Source: Flavobacterium sp.
GTDB taxonomy: Bacteria; Bacteroidota; Bacteroidia; Flavobacteriales; Flavobacteriaceae
Length of the DNA: 35,738 nucleotides
Direction: 5' to 3'
Assembly (NCBI GenBank): GCA_030591585.1
Contig: JAUVAS010000022.1
Span: forward strand, 1 to 35,738
Made by a program: the position numbers and the translations under genes
Shown here: piece after piece, positions 26,601-33,886 of the stretch
Numbering within the stretch: the stretch's first letter is position 1
Layout: every line of letters starts with the position of its first letter
The notes under the pieces: model-generated
Database searches by the model: none
What the model saw: only the letters and a program-made list of their open reading frames with translations
Told to the model about the DNA's origin: nothing

Positions 26601-28321
26601 GAAAATCTACCTAAATCCCAATCTGTTGGGTAGCTAACAATAGAGGCTACCTCTTTATCTTCATTCCCTCCAAGCTTCATCTTTCTCGCACCACCACCAT
26701 CTGTTCCAACCCAAATATCACCTTCTTTATCTTCTACAACAGAGTATACCCTATCATAAGGTAAACCATCTTTTTTCGTATAATTTTTAAAGGGTCTTTT
26801 TTTTAATATGCTAACTCCTTGCCCCCAGGACATAATCCAAATGTTTCCGCTGCGGTCTTCTAACCTTGGTCCTGTATCATTAGAGCTAAGTCCATCTTCT
26901 TCAGTATATACAGTAAAGGTTTCTACCTCAATACCACCTACCATTGAACGACTAAGTTTGCTGGTGCCTTTTCCGTAAGATCCAAACCAGATATTTCCTT
27001 GACGATCTTCTAATACACCATAGACAGTATTTCCACCTAAACCTTCTTTTTCTGTATAATTAGTAATGGTTTCTATTTCAACTCCACCTTTTGTTTCTCT
27101 TACCAATTTACTGACACCATCACCAGTAGCGAACCAGATATCACCATTTTTATCTTCAAGAATTTCATTAACCCAATTAGTAAGCAATCCATCTTTTTGA
27201 GTATAGTGAGTAATGGCTATCTTTTCTTGCTCATTTTGCAAAGATTCAACACTGAACATACAAACACCACCTCCCCATGAACTAAACCACATATTTCCAA
27301 ACCTGTCTTCTATTATTCCCCTAACAGTCTTTTTTATAAAACCTTCTTTTTTTGTGTAATTTGTCAAGGTAACTTTATATGTAGCGTCTGTATTTAGCTT
27401 AGTAGCATCTACACGACTATAGGTAAGTTTACTTACACCTTCAGAAGATCCGATCCAAATATTACCCTTTTTATCTTCATATAAAGAATAGACATAATTA
27501 CTACTTAATCCTTCATTCTCTGAGTAAAATGTAAACGTCTCTCCATTGTACATACACACCCCTTTGTCACTAGTACCAAACCAAATGTTGCCATTTTCAT
27601 CTTCTATAATTGAATTTATACCATTACTTAAACCTTCTTCATCCCCGTAATTAATAAATGTAGCTCCATTGTACTTACTCACTCCACCATACTTGGAACC
27701 CAACCAAATATTTCCGTTTTTATCTTCCAATGCCGAAGGTATATATGATCCTGCCAATCCCTGATCTTTACCTAAAAGTTGGATGTTATAGGATGCATTG
27801 TACTTGTATTCTGGCGGCCCAGCTTTAATTGCTTGGGGTTGTATACTTGGAATGACTTTTCCTTTAACGGTAAAGGCAATTCCAGTAGGAATAGTGTCCC
27901 CTTTTTTACTCAAACAAGTAAATTTAGCATTCACTTCATTTGCTTTATACCGCTTAAGGGAATCTTTAATTACGGTAATTACATTTATATTATTGGGTAC
28001 CCTATGAGTATTTAAGTTATTCCTTGTAATTTTTGGTTGTGCTACTTTTCTTTTAATTGGTTTTTGTATGCTGTCACGGTGTATAACTTTGCCTATTATA
28101 GGTATAGCTACACCAGTAATAATAGTATCGCCAAATGAATTTATCACAGGTTGAATACTATCTCCAGTTAAAGTATTGAGAGTATATCCCGTATTGGTAT
28201 TAACCTCTACTGTTTTTGGAATAGAAAATAATGGTGGTGGACCAGAGCTTTCTTTGGTGTCATTGTAAGTACAAGCTACTAAAAGGAAAACAAAAAATAG
28301 ATATGGAAATCGTTTATTCAA
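23666..28321 (-). CDS. Hybrid sensor histidine kinase with two propellers, receiver and Hpt
   Basis: This 1551-aa sensor starts with a signal sequence ending in the lipobox LVAC (Cys17). Residues 30-170 form a linker with a duplicated GDTI-x-TG-x-GKVI module (about 64-80 and 141-157). About residues 180-850 contain 14 'two-component regulator propeller' blades with the recurring LEDxxGNIWxGT motif, enough for two seven-bladed propellers. A Y_Y_Y domain (about 925-980), a transmembrane helix (about 990-1010) and a coiled coil follow. The kinase has His1062 in NMSHEIRTPMN, with HATPase boxes (NxxGNAVKF, DTGIGI, GTGLGLS). Asp1350 lies in a receiver (LILMDVQMPG), and His1498 in a C-terminal Hpt (QVHGFKTKW). 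It differs from Bacteroides HTCS proteins in having no AraC output. The ligand is unknown. Confidence 0.93.
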   Translation of the reverse strand: MNKRFPYLFFVFLLVACTYNDTKESSGPPPLFSIPKTVEVNTNTGYTLNTLTGDSIQPVINSFGDTIITGVAIPIIGKVIHRDSIQKPIKRKVAQPKITRNNLNTHRVPNNINVITVIKDSLKRYKANEVNAKFTCLSKKGDTIPTGIAFTVKGKVIPSIQPQAIKAGPPEYKYNASYNIQLLGKDQGLAGSYIPSALEDKNGNIWLGSKYGGVSKYNGATFINYGDEEGLSNGINSIIEDENGNIWFGTSDKGVCMYNGETFTFYSENEGLSSNYVYSLYEDKKGNIWIGSSEGVSKLTYSRVDATKLNTDATYKVTLTNYTKKEGFIKKTVRGIIEDRFGNMWFSSWGGGVCMFSVESLQNEQEKIAITHYTQKDGLLTNWVNEILEDKNGDIWFATGDGVSKLVRETKGGVEIETITNYTEKEGLGGNTVYGVLEDRQGNIWFGSYGKGTSKLSRSMVGGIEVETFTVYTEEDGLSSNDTGPRLEDRSGNIWIMSWGQGVSILKKRPFKNYTKKDGLPYDRVYSVVEDKEGDIWVGTDGGGARKMKLGGNEDKEVASIVSYPTDWDLGRFSYYTMLKDKEDNIWFGASSAGISVLSKGLLNKPYQADVDNEYVTAYLEKEGLISRNVKTIFEDHSGNIWVGTSYGISKLIMEGSDKESVYHYTEKEGLSDNSVNAILEDRDKNIWIATNGGGVSKLTQWEENGIIKEKITHYTEKEGLSNNYVNELLEDQEGNIWLGTDFGLDVLSQNDASITHYTIKEGLSNNIIQSLVEDNNGHIWVTTKSGLNELVFEENIDGKKNKSTIAKEIRNYGKYDGLKGTDFIHNSTYLDSKNRMWLGSTKSLNILDLEQLTISQNPPKVHLSSIDINERYIDFHNLKQKDSTGFSYSSTKPFYNYPENLILDYNKNHLTFHFYAIDWDASHKIQYSYLMEGLNETWSKTSKEAKTDYRNIPYGSYTFKVSAIGESNKWSEPFEYKFTISPPWWHSWWARLNYALILLLGFFIFNSWRTASYKQRQKVLENEVEEATVEIRAQKEEAESQRAKAEKSEQFKQQFLANMSHEIRTPMNAVMGMTNLLLDKEPRSDQLNYLDGIQKSSDNLLHIINDILDLSKIESGKMELELIDFSIKNAIEHVKKILNHRAVEKGLELFSSIKSDVKDVVIGDPIRLNQILINLTGNAVKFTEKGSVAIEVKNEKNGIKFSIIDTGIGIPEDKLQKVFESFTQANTSDTRKYGGTGLGLSISRQLVDIMGGEILVESKEGYGTTFSFIVNFDDGSSERLEERLALDKNIDGSILDGLTILVTDDNEYNRIVARDTLKSKANVEIFEAEDGQEAIDMVSKIKFDLILMDVQMPGMNGFDATRYIRSNFESPIKDTPIIALTASVLRTDLDKCKQAGMDSYIPKPFKTQQLISGIAQVLGIKLRVKREETPKEIPANKNDNKGSIITNMTYLNEFCDGDKEKIKKYIRMFTSSAPGLIERINKAVEENNFEEIANQVHGFKTKWIMMGMSDTKDLAMELERLCREEPENEIIEEKRSKLINQIEIAIVELS
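25770..27775 (-). repeat. Coding repeats for 14 propeller blades within the sensor kinase
   Basis: The segment encodes recurring units of about 45-60 codons, each with an ED-x-x-GNIW-x-GT core and most followed by a YTxKEGL linker before the next unit. I count 14 cores by eye. DNA identity between units is partial, so they are old duplications and not a recent tandem array. Confidence 0.75.
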
Positions 28322-28348
28322 TATTGTTAGTTAACGGATGAAAGTGTT

Positions 28349-28675
28349 TTATTTAAAAATACGATTCAAGCCTCGTAACAGATTTTTTTCTAAAAGGTCA
28401 AAGTTATCATCACTTAAAAAGATTTCTTTTATTTGAAATAACAAACGATTCTTTTCATCACCTGTATAGCCATATCTATCAACAGTCGATTGTATTTTTT
28501 GGATACTTTGGTAATCATTATCCTTTTTAAATTCCTTATGTATTTTCTCAAAAACACTTGAAGGGATTTTTGATTTTATAATGTCCATTTCATCTTTAGA
28601 TTCCGTAAAATCTGCATTTGCACAATAAATTAATATATACAAGTTCAATTCTTCTTTGCTCCAGTTTGTGTTCAT
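28349..28675 (-). CDS. Small helical hypothetical protein, TerB-like appearance
   Basis: This 108-aa protein is acidic and all-helical by eye. Its opening segment, LNLYILIYCANADFTESKDE, resembles the first helices of TerB-like proteins, in which an aromatic/acidic pattern precedes an E-x-x-x-I helix. The match is only a visual resemblance. The gene lies 27 bp upstream of the hybrid kinase and 34 bp downstream of the methyltransferase, all in the same direction, so the three are probably one transcript. No signal peptide is present, so it should be cytoplasmic. Confidence 0.7.
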   Translation of the reverse strand: MNTNWSKEELNLYILIYCANADFTESKDEMDIIKSKIPSSVFEKIHKEFKKDNDYQSIQKIQSTVDRYGYTGDEKNRLLFQIKEIFLSDDNFDLLEKNLLRGLNRIFK

Positions 28676-28709
28676 TATTTCTCTTTGTTTTTTTTAATAA
28701 ATAGCTTTT

Positions 28710-29492
28710 TTATATAGTTGCTGAGACATATTTAAATATGTTGTTTTGAATAACAATACTTCCATCATCCAGTAGAAAGTTATTTACTGCCTCTTTTAGC
28801 GCCTTCTTCAATTCAACTTCACTAATCATTTGTAACATACCCTGAAGCGGTCCTGCTGCAACATTTGCTTCCCAAAACATCTCAAAATCTTTGTATATAA
28901 ATGGACAATTAACTTCTTTAGTAGAAATGTTGATTAAACCCGCTTCAGCAAATAATCCCTCTAGTACACCTGGCATAGAAAGTTCAAAGGGTCCACCTCC
29001 TTTTGGTGATTCAGGCATGGCTTCTCGAAGTGCTTTAAAAACGATCCTGTAATTCACTTTTTCTGGAGCTCCAAAGAGCCCTGCAACTATTTTTCCTTCT
29101 GGTTTACAAACTCTTTTAAGTTCTTTTAAAGCTGCTACTCGGTTTTCTGTATATTGTATAGAGTTTGCAGCAAATATGACATCAAACTTATTATCTTCAT
29201 AGGGTAGGTTTTCAATGTCTGCAACCTGGAAATCTCCTTCTGGAATACGTAGGGAAGCATAATTAAGTAGACCTTGTGCTACATCAATTCCATAGATCTT
29301 CGCTCCTTTTTCTTTTGCAATAATACAGGCTCCTCCCGCGCCACATCCAACATCAAGGAATATAGTGTTTGTTCCCACTTCTGTAGTATTAAGCATTGCA
29401 TCCCATAAGGGTTTGTGTTTGGGCTCTTGAATTTCAGCCCAGCCTTTTGGTGCTTTTCCCCAAAGTTCACCTTGTATCTCTGATTTTTTCAT
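28710..29492 (-). CDS. Class I SAM-dependent methyltransferase (UbiE/Methyltransf_11-like)
   Basis: The 260-aa protein has motif I FLDVGCGAGG (residues 45-54), the acidic loop IYGIDVA, motif II-like QVADIENLPYEDNKFDVIFAANSI (fragment) and a post-motif LKELKRVCKPEGKIVAGL. These belong to small-molecule methyltransferases of the Methyltransf_11 type. The C-terminal third (about 165-260) looks like a substrate-binding cap. The substrate cannot be assigned. It is the first gene of the probable transcript leading into the TerB-like protein and the sensor kinase, which is an unusual association. Confidence 0.88.
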   Translation of the reverse strand: MKKSEIQGELWGKAPKGWAEIQEPKHKPLWDAMLNTTEVGTNTIFLDVGCGAGGACIIAKEKGAKIYGIDVAQGLLNYASLRIPEGDFQVADIENLPYEDNKFDVIFAANSIQYTENRVAALKELKRVCKPEGKIVAGLFGAPEKVNYRIVFKALREAMPESPKGGGPFELSMPGVLEGLFAEAGLINISTKEVNCPFIYKDFEMFWEANVAAGPLQGMLQMISEVELKKALKEAVNNFLLDDGSIVIQNNIFKYVSATI

Positions 29493-29563
29493 GGTTAGTT
29501 GATTAAATCGTATAATTTCAGTTAGTTAGACAACGATTATTATATCGTCACTAAAGATACTAT

Positions 29564-29824
29564 TTACTTTTTTGGAGGGCCATCTTTTCCCCAGTATATA
29601 TCTCTTGGTCCTTTTGTTGTAAACCAATGACAGCCCCATTTTTTAATTTCTGAATCTGCTCTTTTTTTGTCGAATCCAATAATAGACATTGAATGTTCTG
29701 AATTAATTATTTCAATTGGCAACCATTTACCCCCTCCTGGAACAGGTAAAGGATTTCCATCTTTGTTTGGAGAAGCTCCATATAGGTCTTCTGAGACAGA
29801 ACATTTAAAGAAGAAAAGTTTCAT
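29564..29824 (-). CDS. Small hypothetical protein
   Basis: This 86-aa protein starts at ATG 29824. The frame opens 21 codons earlier, but that segment is low in complexity and unlike the rest. The sequence is rich in Gly, Pro, Lys and Trp, with a GNPLPVPGGGKWLPIEI stretch and a KKWGCHWFT segment, and has no signal peptide or membrane helix. I do not recognise a family. It lies 71 bp upstream of the methyltransferase in the same orientation. Confidence 0.6.
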   Translation of the reverse strand: MKLFFFKCSVSEDLYGASPNKDGNPLPVPGGGKWLPIEIINSEHSMSIIGFDKKRADSEIKKWGCHWFTTKGPRDIYWGKDGPPKK

Positions 29825-30226
29825 AGGGACTTGTTTTTTTACTCGCAATATTTTATAAATATACTGTTTATGTGTTAATAATAGCAAAATCCAAGTTTAT
29901 AATGATTTGGGTTGAACTCAGTAGATTATTTAAATCCAAAATAGCAATAAGAAAAGTTAATAATTGAATAATGAAATAAAATGACCGAGGACTGATGACA
30001 GAAGAAAATAAAGGAAGTTTCTATTATTAAAAAATGTCTGTATATATTTTTAAAATTGATTTATCGAATCTATCTTCCTTAGAAAATTCATCAAAAACAC
30101 TTGACTGAAGACTAGTCTTTTTTGCAATAAGAAAACCTAATAAACAAATAACAATTCTCAATAATTTTTGAGTTTCTTTAAACCTGAAAAATACTACCTT
30201 TGTAATTAGAAATTAAAGATAAAATT
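29825..30226. other. 402-bp intergenic region between divergent genes
   Basis: The region is AT-rich and holds no convincing gene. It contains two similar short stretches, GACCGAGGACTGATGACAG (about 29982-30000) and TTGACTGAAGACTAGTC (about 30102-30118), that look like degraded dispersed-repeat words. The trxB -7 element lies at its right end. I see no structured RNA. Confidence 0.5.
30195..30202 (+). promoter_or_regulatory. Probable -7 promoter element for trxB
   Basis: TACCTTTG is a perfect TAnnTTTG match 24 nt before the trxB ATG. The nearest TTG upstream (30168-30170) is 24 nt away, slightly long for a -33 box. Confidence 0.6.
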
Positions 30227-31174
30227 ATGTCAGATACAATTGAAAAAATAAAATGTTTGATTATTGGTTCAGGACCTGCAGGATATACAGCTGCTATTTA
30301 TGCTTCTAGAGCCGAATTAAAACCAGTGGTTTATACTGGAATGCAAATGGGAGGACAATTAACTACCACTACCGAAGTAGATAATTATCCAGGTTATCCT
30401 AAAGGTACAGATGGAACCGCAATGATGGATGATTTTAAAAATCAAGCAGAACGTTTTGGAACCGAAGTGCGTTTTGGTATGGTTACCAATGTTGAATTGA
30501 GTACCGAAGTAGGAGGGATCCATAAAGTGACTGTGGATGGTTCTAAACAAATTGAAGCAGAAACAGTAATAATCTCAACGGGTGCAACTGCAAAATATTT
30601 AGGCTTAGAAAGTGAGCAACGATTAATAGGCGGTGGAGTTTCGGCTTGTGCTACTTGTGATGGTTTCTTTTACAAACAACAAGATGTAATTGTGGTTGGA
30701 GCAGGAGATACCGCTGCTGAAGAAGCAACGTATCTAGCAAATATTTGTAAAACCGTGACTATTTTAGTTCGTAAAGACTATATGCGTGCTTCAAAAGCGA
30801 TGCAAGCTAGAGTAAATAAAACAGAGAATATTAATGTACTATACAATACTGAACTTGATGAAGTATTGGGCGAAAGTGTAGTGGAAGGTGTTCGTGCTAA
30901 AAACAATCAAACTGGAGATACTCAAGTAATTGATGTAACAGGAGTTTTTATCGCCATTGGTCATAAACCAAATACAGAATTATTTAAAGATGTGTTGGAT
31001 ATGGATGAAGTAGGCTATTTAATTACTGAAGGAAAATCTACCAAGACTAATTTACCAGGGGTTTTTGCTTGTGGTGATGTGCAAGATAAGGAATATCGTC
31101 AGGCGGTAACTGCTGCAGGTACGGGTTGCATGGCTGCTTTGGATTCTGAAAGGTATCTTGGGGCTTTGGAGTAA
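30227..31174 (+). CDS. trxB: Thioredoxin-disulfide reductase
   Basis: TrxB transfers electrons from NADPH through FAD to thioredoxin. The 315-aa protein has the FAD-binding GSGPAGYTAAIYASRA near the N-terminus, the redox pair Cys141-Cys144 in ACATCDGFF, the NADPH-binding GAGDTAAEEA and the C-terminal GVFACGDV FAD motif. The length is that of the low-molecular-weight bacterial enzyme. It is a single gene with its own promoter and a strong terminator. Confidence 0.97.
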   Translation: MSDTIEKIKCLIIGSGPAGYTAAIYASRAELKPVVYTGMQMGGQLTTTTEVDNYPGYPKGTDGTAMMDDFKNQAERFGTEVRFGMVTNVELSTEVGGIHKVTVDGSKQIEAETVIISTGATAKYLGLESEQRLIGGGVSACATCDGFFYKQQDVIVVGAGDTAAEEATYLANICKTVTILVRKDYMRASKAMQARVNKTENINVLYNTELDEVLGESVVEGVRAKNNQTGDTQVIDVTGVFIAIGHKPNTELFKDVLDMDEVGYLITEGKSTKTNLPGVFACGDVQDKEYRQAVTAAGTGCMAALDSERYLGALE

Positions 31175-31197
31175 TACTGTCATATAAATAAAATATG

Positions 31198-31235
31198 AGA
31201 CCTGCTAGTTTTTATTAAACCTAGCAGGTCTTTTT
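31198..31235 (+). terminator. Intrinsic terminator of trxB
   Basis: An 11-bp perfect stem, AGACCTGCTAG (31198-31208) with CTAGCAGGTCT (31221-31231), closes a 12-nt loop and runs into five T residues. The stem resembles that of the terminator at 33034-33101. Confidence 0.9.
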
Positions 31236-31238
31236 CGT

Positions 31239-31317
31239 ACACCCCTCAAGTCTCTTCAAGGGGACATTCGTCATAAGTTTATTTTAGGACTGTCCCCTTA
31301 GGGGACTACAGGGGTGT
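31239..31317. repeat. Inverted repeat between trxB and the deaminase, likely dispersed element and terminator
   Basis: The arms are 31239-31266 (ACACCCCT..AAGGGGACA) and 31291-31317 (TGTCCCCTTAGGGG..AGGGGTGT). They are imperfect reverse complements with a 24-bp centre. The right arm ends in the first base of the deaminase stop triplet on the + strand. The GGGGAC word is typical of a repeat I recall between flavobacterial genes. A role in ending the convergent transcripts is likely but inferred. Confidence 0.6.
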
Positions 31318-32939
31318 TATGCTTCAAGTGAAGTAAACTCAAACCTCCCACCATCAAACAAACCTTTGTCGCTTAGTTTTAAACTCGGAATTACTAACAA
31401 AGCCATAAAAGAAAGTGTCATATAAGGAGCGTTTAAAGTGCATCCTAGTGTCTTTGCCATTTTGTCTAACTCAGCATATTGTTTTCCGATAGTTACACCA
31501 TCTTTATCACTCATAATTCCTGCAACTGGTAGTGGTACTATTTTTTCTTCGGAATTAGATACAGCGCAAATTCCACCTTTAGTTTCTATCAATAAATTTA
31601 CTGCTTTACAAATAGCTTCGTCTGATACGCCTACGGCTATTATATTATGAGAATCGTGCCCTACAGAAGAAGCGATGGCGCCTTCCTTTAATCCAAAATT
31701 TGTAATAAAAGCAAGGGCAGGTTGTTGATTTTGATACCGATTTACCACCGTCATTTTTAAATTATCGGCTTTTATATTTGAAACTAAATTTCCATTTACA
31801 ATCAAACTATCTTCAATGAGTTTGTTGGTAACTAGTGCTCCCTCTAAGGCTTCAATCACACGAATTTTTTTGGCATTTGTTTCATACCTAAAATCAGCTA
31901 CTTCCTTCTTATCGGTATTGAAATTGTTTAAGATTTCAAAAGGTACAGATTTGATGTTAGCGATTCCTTCAGAAAAAACTAATTCACCATCAATATAGGT
32001 TTGTAGCGCTTTAAAATTTACCAAATCTTCCACCATAATAAAATCTGCTGCATCGCCTTCATTTAAAAGCCCAACATCTAGATTGTAATGTTTTACAGGG
32101 TTGATACAAGCCACTTGTAAGACCTTAAAAAGATCCATTCCTTTTGCAATGGCTCTGGCACATAATTTATTAATATGATTTATTAATAAATCGTCTGGAT
32201 GTTTATCATCACTACAAAACAGTATGTTTTCAAAATGCTCAGGAAGTAAATCGATTAATGCTTCAAAGTTTTTAGCAGCAGATCCCTCTCTAATAAGAAT
32301 TTTCATTCCTTTTTGGAGCTTTTCTAAGCCTTCTTCATAAGTAAAGCATTCGTGGTCGGTTGTAATTCCAGCAGCGATATAAGTTGAAATATCTTCTCCT
32401 CTCAATCCCGGAGCATGTCCGTCAACGGGTTTGTTAAATTGCTTTGCATAGGCAATCTTTTTCATTACTTCCTCATCATTGAATAAAACGCCAGGATAGT
32501 TCATCATTTCTGCCAAGTATTTTATTTCGGGTTTCTGAAGTAGGGTTTTTATTCCTTCAGAATCAATTACCGCACCAGCCGATTCAAAACTAGTGGCAGG
32601 TACGCAAGAGGGGGCTCCAAAATTGAATTTAAAAGGGACTTTATTGCCGTTTTCTATCATAAATTCGACGCCTTCAATTCCGAGGACATTCGCTATTTCA
32701 TGTGGGTCTGAAACCGTTGCAACGGTACCATGAGTTACGGCTAGTTTTGCAAACTCAGAAGGTACCAACATAGAGCTTTCTATATGAATATGAGCATCTA
32801 TAAAGCCAGGTAATATATAGGAATCTACAGTGTGATCTTTTTCAGAAATGGAAGTTATTTTTCCATTTTCAACGTGTATTTCACCTTTGTAAATTCGTTG
32901 GTTTGGGATGTCGACAATTTGCCCTTGTATTCTCATCAT
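31317..32939 (-). CDS. ade: Adenine deaminase
   Basis: Ade deaminates adenine to hypoxanthine in purine salvage. The 540-aa amidohydrolase has the metal-binding [14 protein letters not shown] (His50, His52), [12 protein letters not shown], the DGHAPGLRG segment and [11 protein letters not shown]. The C-terminal Ade-specific region contains [11 protein letters not shown]. This is the bacterial AdeC-type enzyme and is unrelated to eukaryotic-type adenosine deaminase. Tandem ATGs start the gene; the first is used. A perfect -7 element lies 23 nt upstream, so it is probably monocistronic. Confidence 0.95.
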   Translation of the reverse strand: MMRIQGQIVDIPNQRIYKGEIHVENGKITSISEKDHTVDSYILPGFIDAHIHIESSMLVPSEFAKLAVTHGTVATVSDPHEIANVLGIEGVEFMIENGNKVPFKFNFGAPSCVPATSFESAGAVIDSEGIKTLLQKPEIKYLAEMMNYPGVLFNDEEVMKKIAYAKQFNKPVDGHAPGLRGEDISTYIAAGITTDHECFTYEEGLEKLQKGMKILIREGSAAKNFEALIDLLPEHFENILFCSDDKHPDDLLINHINKLCARAIAKGMDLFKVLQVACINPVKHYNLDVGLLNEGDAADFIMVEDLVNFKALQTYIDGELVFSEGIANIKSVPFEILNNFNTDKKEVADFRYETNAKKIRVIEALEGALVTNKLIEDSLIVNGNLVSNIKADNLKMTVVNRYQNQQPALAFITNFGLKEGAIASSVGHDSHNIIAVGVSDEAICKAVNLLIETKGGICAVSNSEEKIVPLPVAGIMSDKDGVTIGKQYAELDKMAKTLGCTLNAPYMTLSFMALLVIPSLKLSDKGLFDGGRFEFTSLEA

Positions 32940-32961
32940 AATTTGAAGATTTATGCGAACA

Positions 32962-32969
32962 CAAAGTTA
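32962..32969 (-). promoter_or_regulatory. Probable -7 promoter element for adenine deaminase
   Basis: Minus-strand TAACTTTG matches TAnnTTTG, 22 nt upstream of the ATG at 32939. No clear -33 TTG was found. Confidence 0.55.
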
Positions 32970-33025
32970 CTAATTTCGTGAACAGTACTATGTTCGAAAC
33001 TTAGATCATTTGAATTAAAATTGAA

Positions 33026-33101
33026 TCAAAAAAATCCTGCAAGGTTTTCCTCCTTCGCTAAAAAAAAAAGCTTCGGCGGACAGGCTGAAACCTTGCAGGA
33101 T
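33026..33101 (-). terminator. Terminator of the PadR-PspC-GIN operon with an embedded repeat
   Basis: A perfect 14-bp stem, ATCCTGCAAGGTTT (33034-33047) with AAACCTTGCAGGAT (33088-33101), is followed on the minus strand by seven T residues (33028-33034). The 40-nt loop contains an imperfect inner hairpin with TTCGCT-A10-GCTTCGGCGGA, which looks like a separate dispersed repeat inserted into or captured by the terminator. Confidence 0.85.
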
Positions 33102-33147
33102 ACGTTTTGATTGCTATGGTTTTTATGGTTAATTAATGATATTGAAT

Positions 33148-33864
33148 TTACATTTTACGAATACTTCCTGAGTGCCCTTTTTTCTCGTGAATTAGCGTAG
33201 GGCTTCCGTAATATCTTATGTCTCCACCACTGGATGCTTTTGCATCTAAACTTTCTTTGACATTTATTGTAATATCTGCCCCGCTAGATGCTTTTGCATT
33301 ACAATTAATAACTTCCAGTTTTTTTGCATCTAAATCACTACCACTAGAAGCTCTTGCATTAAGAGTACTTGCCTTTCCAGACACTGTTATATCTGCACCA
33401 CTGCTGGTTTCAGCATATAATTCTTTTGAAAAAATTTCTACTTCTAAATCTGCACCACTACTGCTATCTAATGTTAAGTTTTTACTTTTAATGACAGAAT
33501 TACCAATAACATCTGCACCACTAGAGGCTTCAATACTTACTAGGTTTACATAGGTTACATGAACTTTTTTAGCTTTTGATCTACCAATATTTTTAGTAGT
33601 TCTAATCGTTAATTTTCCATTTACAATATTTGTTTCAATAAGTTCCAGAAGATTTTCATCAGCTTCCACAACTATTTTGTTTTCGGTTCCTTCTGTAAGA
33701 TATACGTCAATTCCAGCACTACCTTTTACTTTATCAAAACTTGACGTTGTACGTTCTTCAGTTACAACATTTCCATTTCCGTTAATACCAGGTTGAAAAT
33801 CAAACTGACAAGAGGTTAGCGTTACCATCAAGACAACTGTTAATAAAATTTTGATTGTTTTCAT
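33148..33864 (-). CDS. GIN-domain (DUF2807) lipoprotein with SSGAD repeats
   Basis: This 238-aa protein has a lipoprotein signal ending in LTSC (Cys19). I use ATG 33864, since the longer frame would prepend 21 residues overlapping the PspC gene. The mature part contains the GIN/DUF2807 opening (DKVKGSAGIDVYLTEG) and then six regularly spaced ASSGAD-like turns (SSGADV, SSGADL, SSGADI, SSGSDL, SSGADI, SSGGDI), fitting a right-handed beta-solenoid. It follows the PspC-like gene by 22 bp and ends at a strong terminator, forming a PadR-PspC-GIN module probably linked to envelope stress. The molecular role is unknown. Confidence 0.9.
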   Translation of the reverse strand: MKTIKILLTVVLMVTLTSCQFDFQPGINGNGNVVTEERTTSSFDKVKGSAGIDVYLTEGTENKIVVEADENLLELIETNIVNGKLTIRTTKNIGRSKAKKVHVTYVNLVSIEASSGADVIGNSVIKSKNLTLDSSSGADLEVEIFSKELYAETSSGADITVSGKASTLNARASSGSDLDAKKLEVINCNAKASSGADITINVKESLDAKASSGGDIRYYGSPTLIHEKKGHSGSIRKM

Positions 33865-33886
33865 GATTTTTTTGATTGATTGATTA

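Noticed and set aside
25770..27775. CRISPR-like or recent tandem repeat array
   Set aside because: The repeats are protein-coding, of irregular length and diverged in DNA; they are propeller blades.
33218..33553. A 111-codon open frame on the + strand inside the GIN gene
   Set aside because: It is the mirror of the repeated SSGAD codons; its own repeats (SAPLDAFA) come from that.
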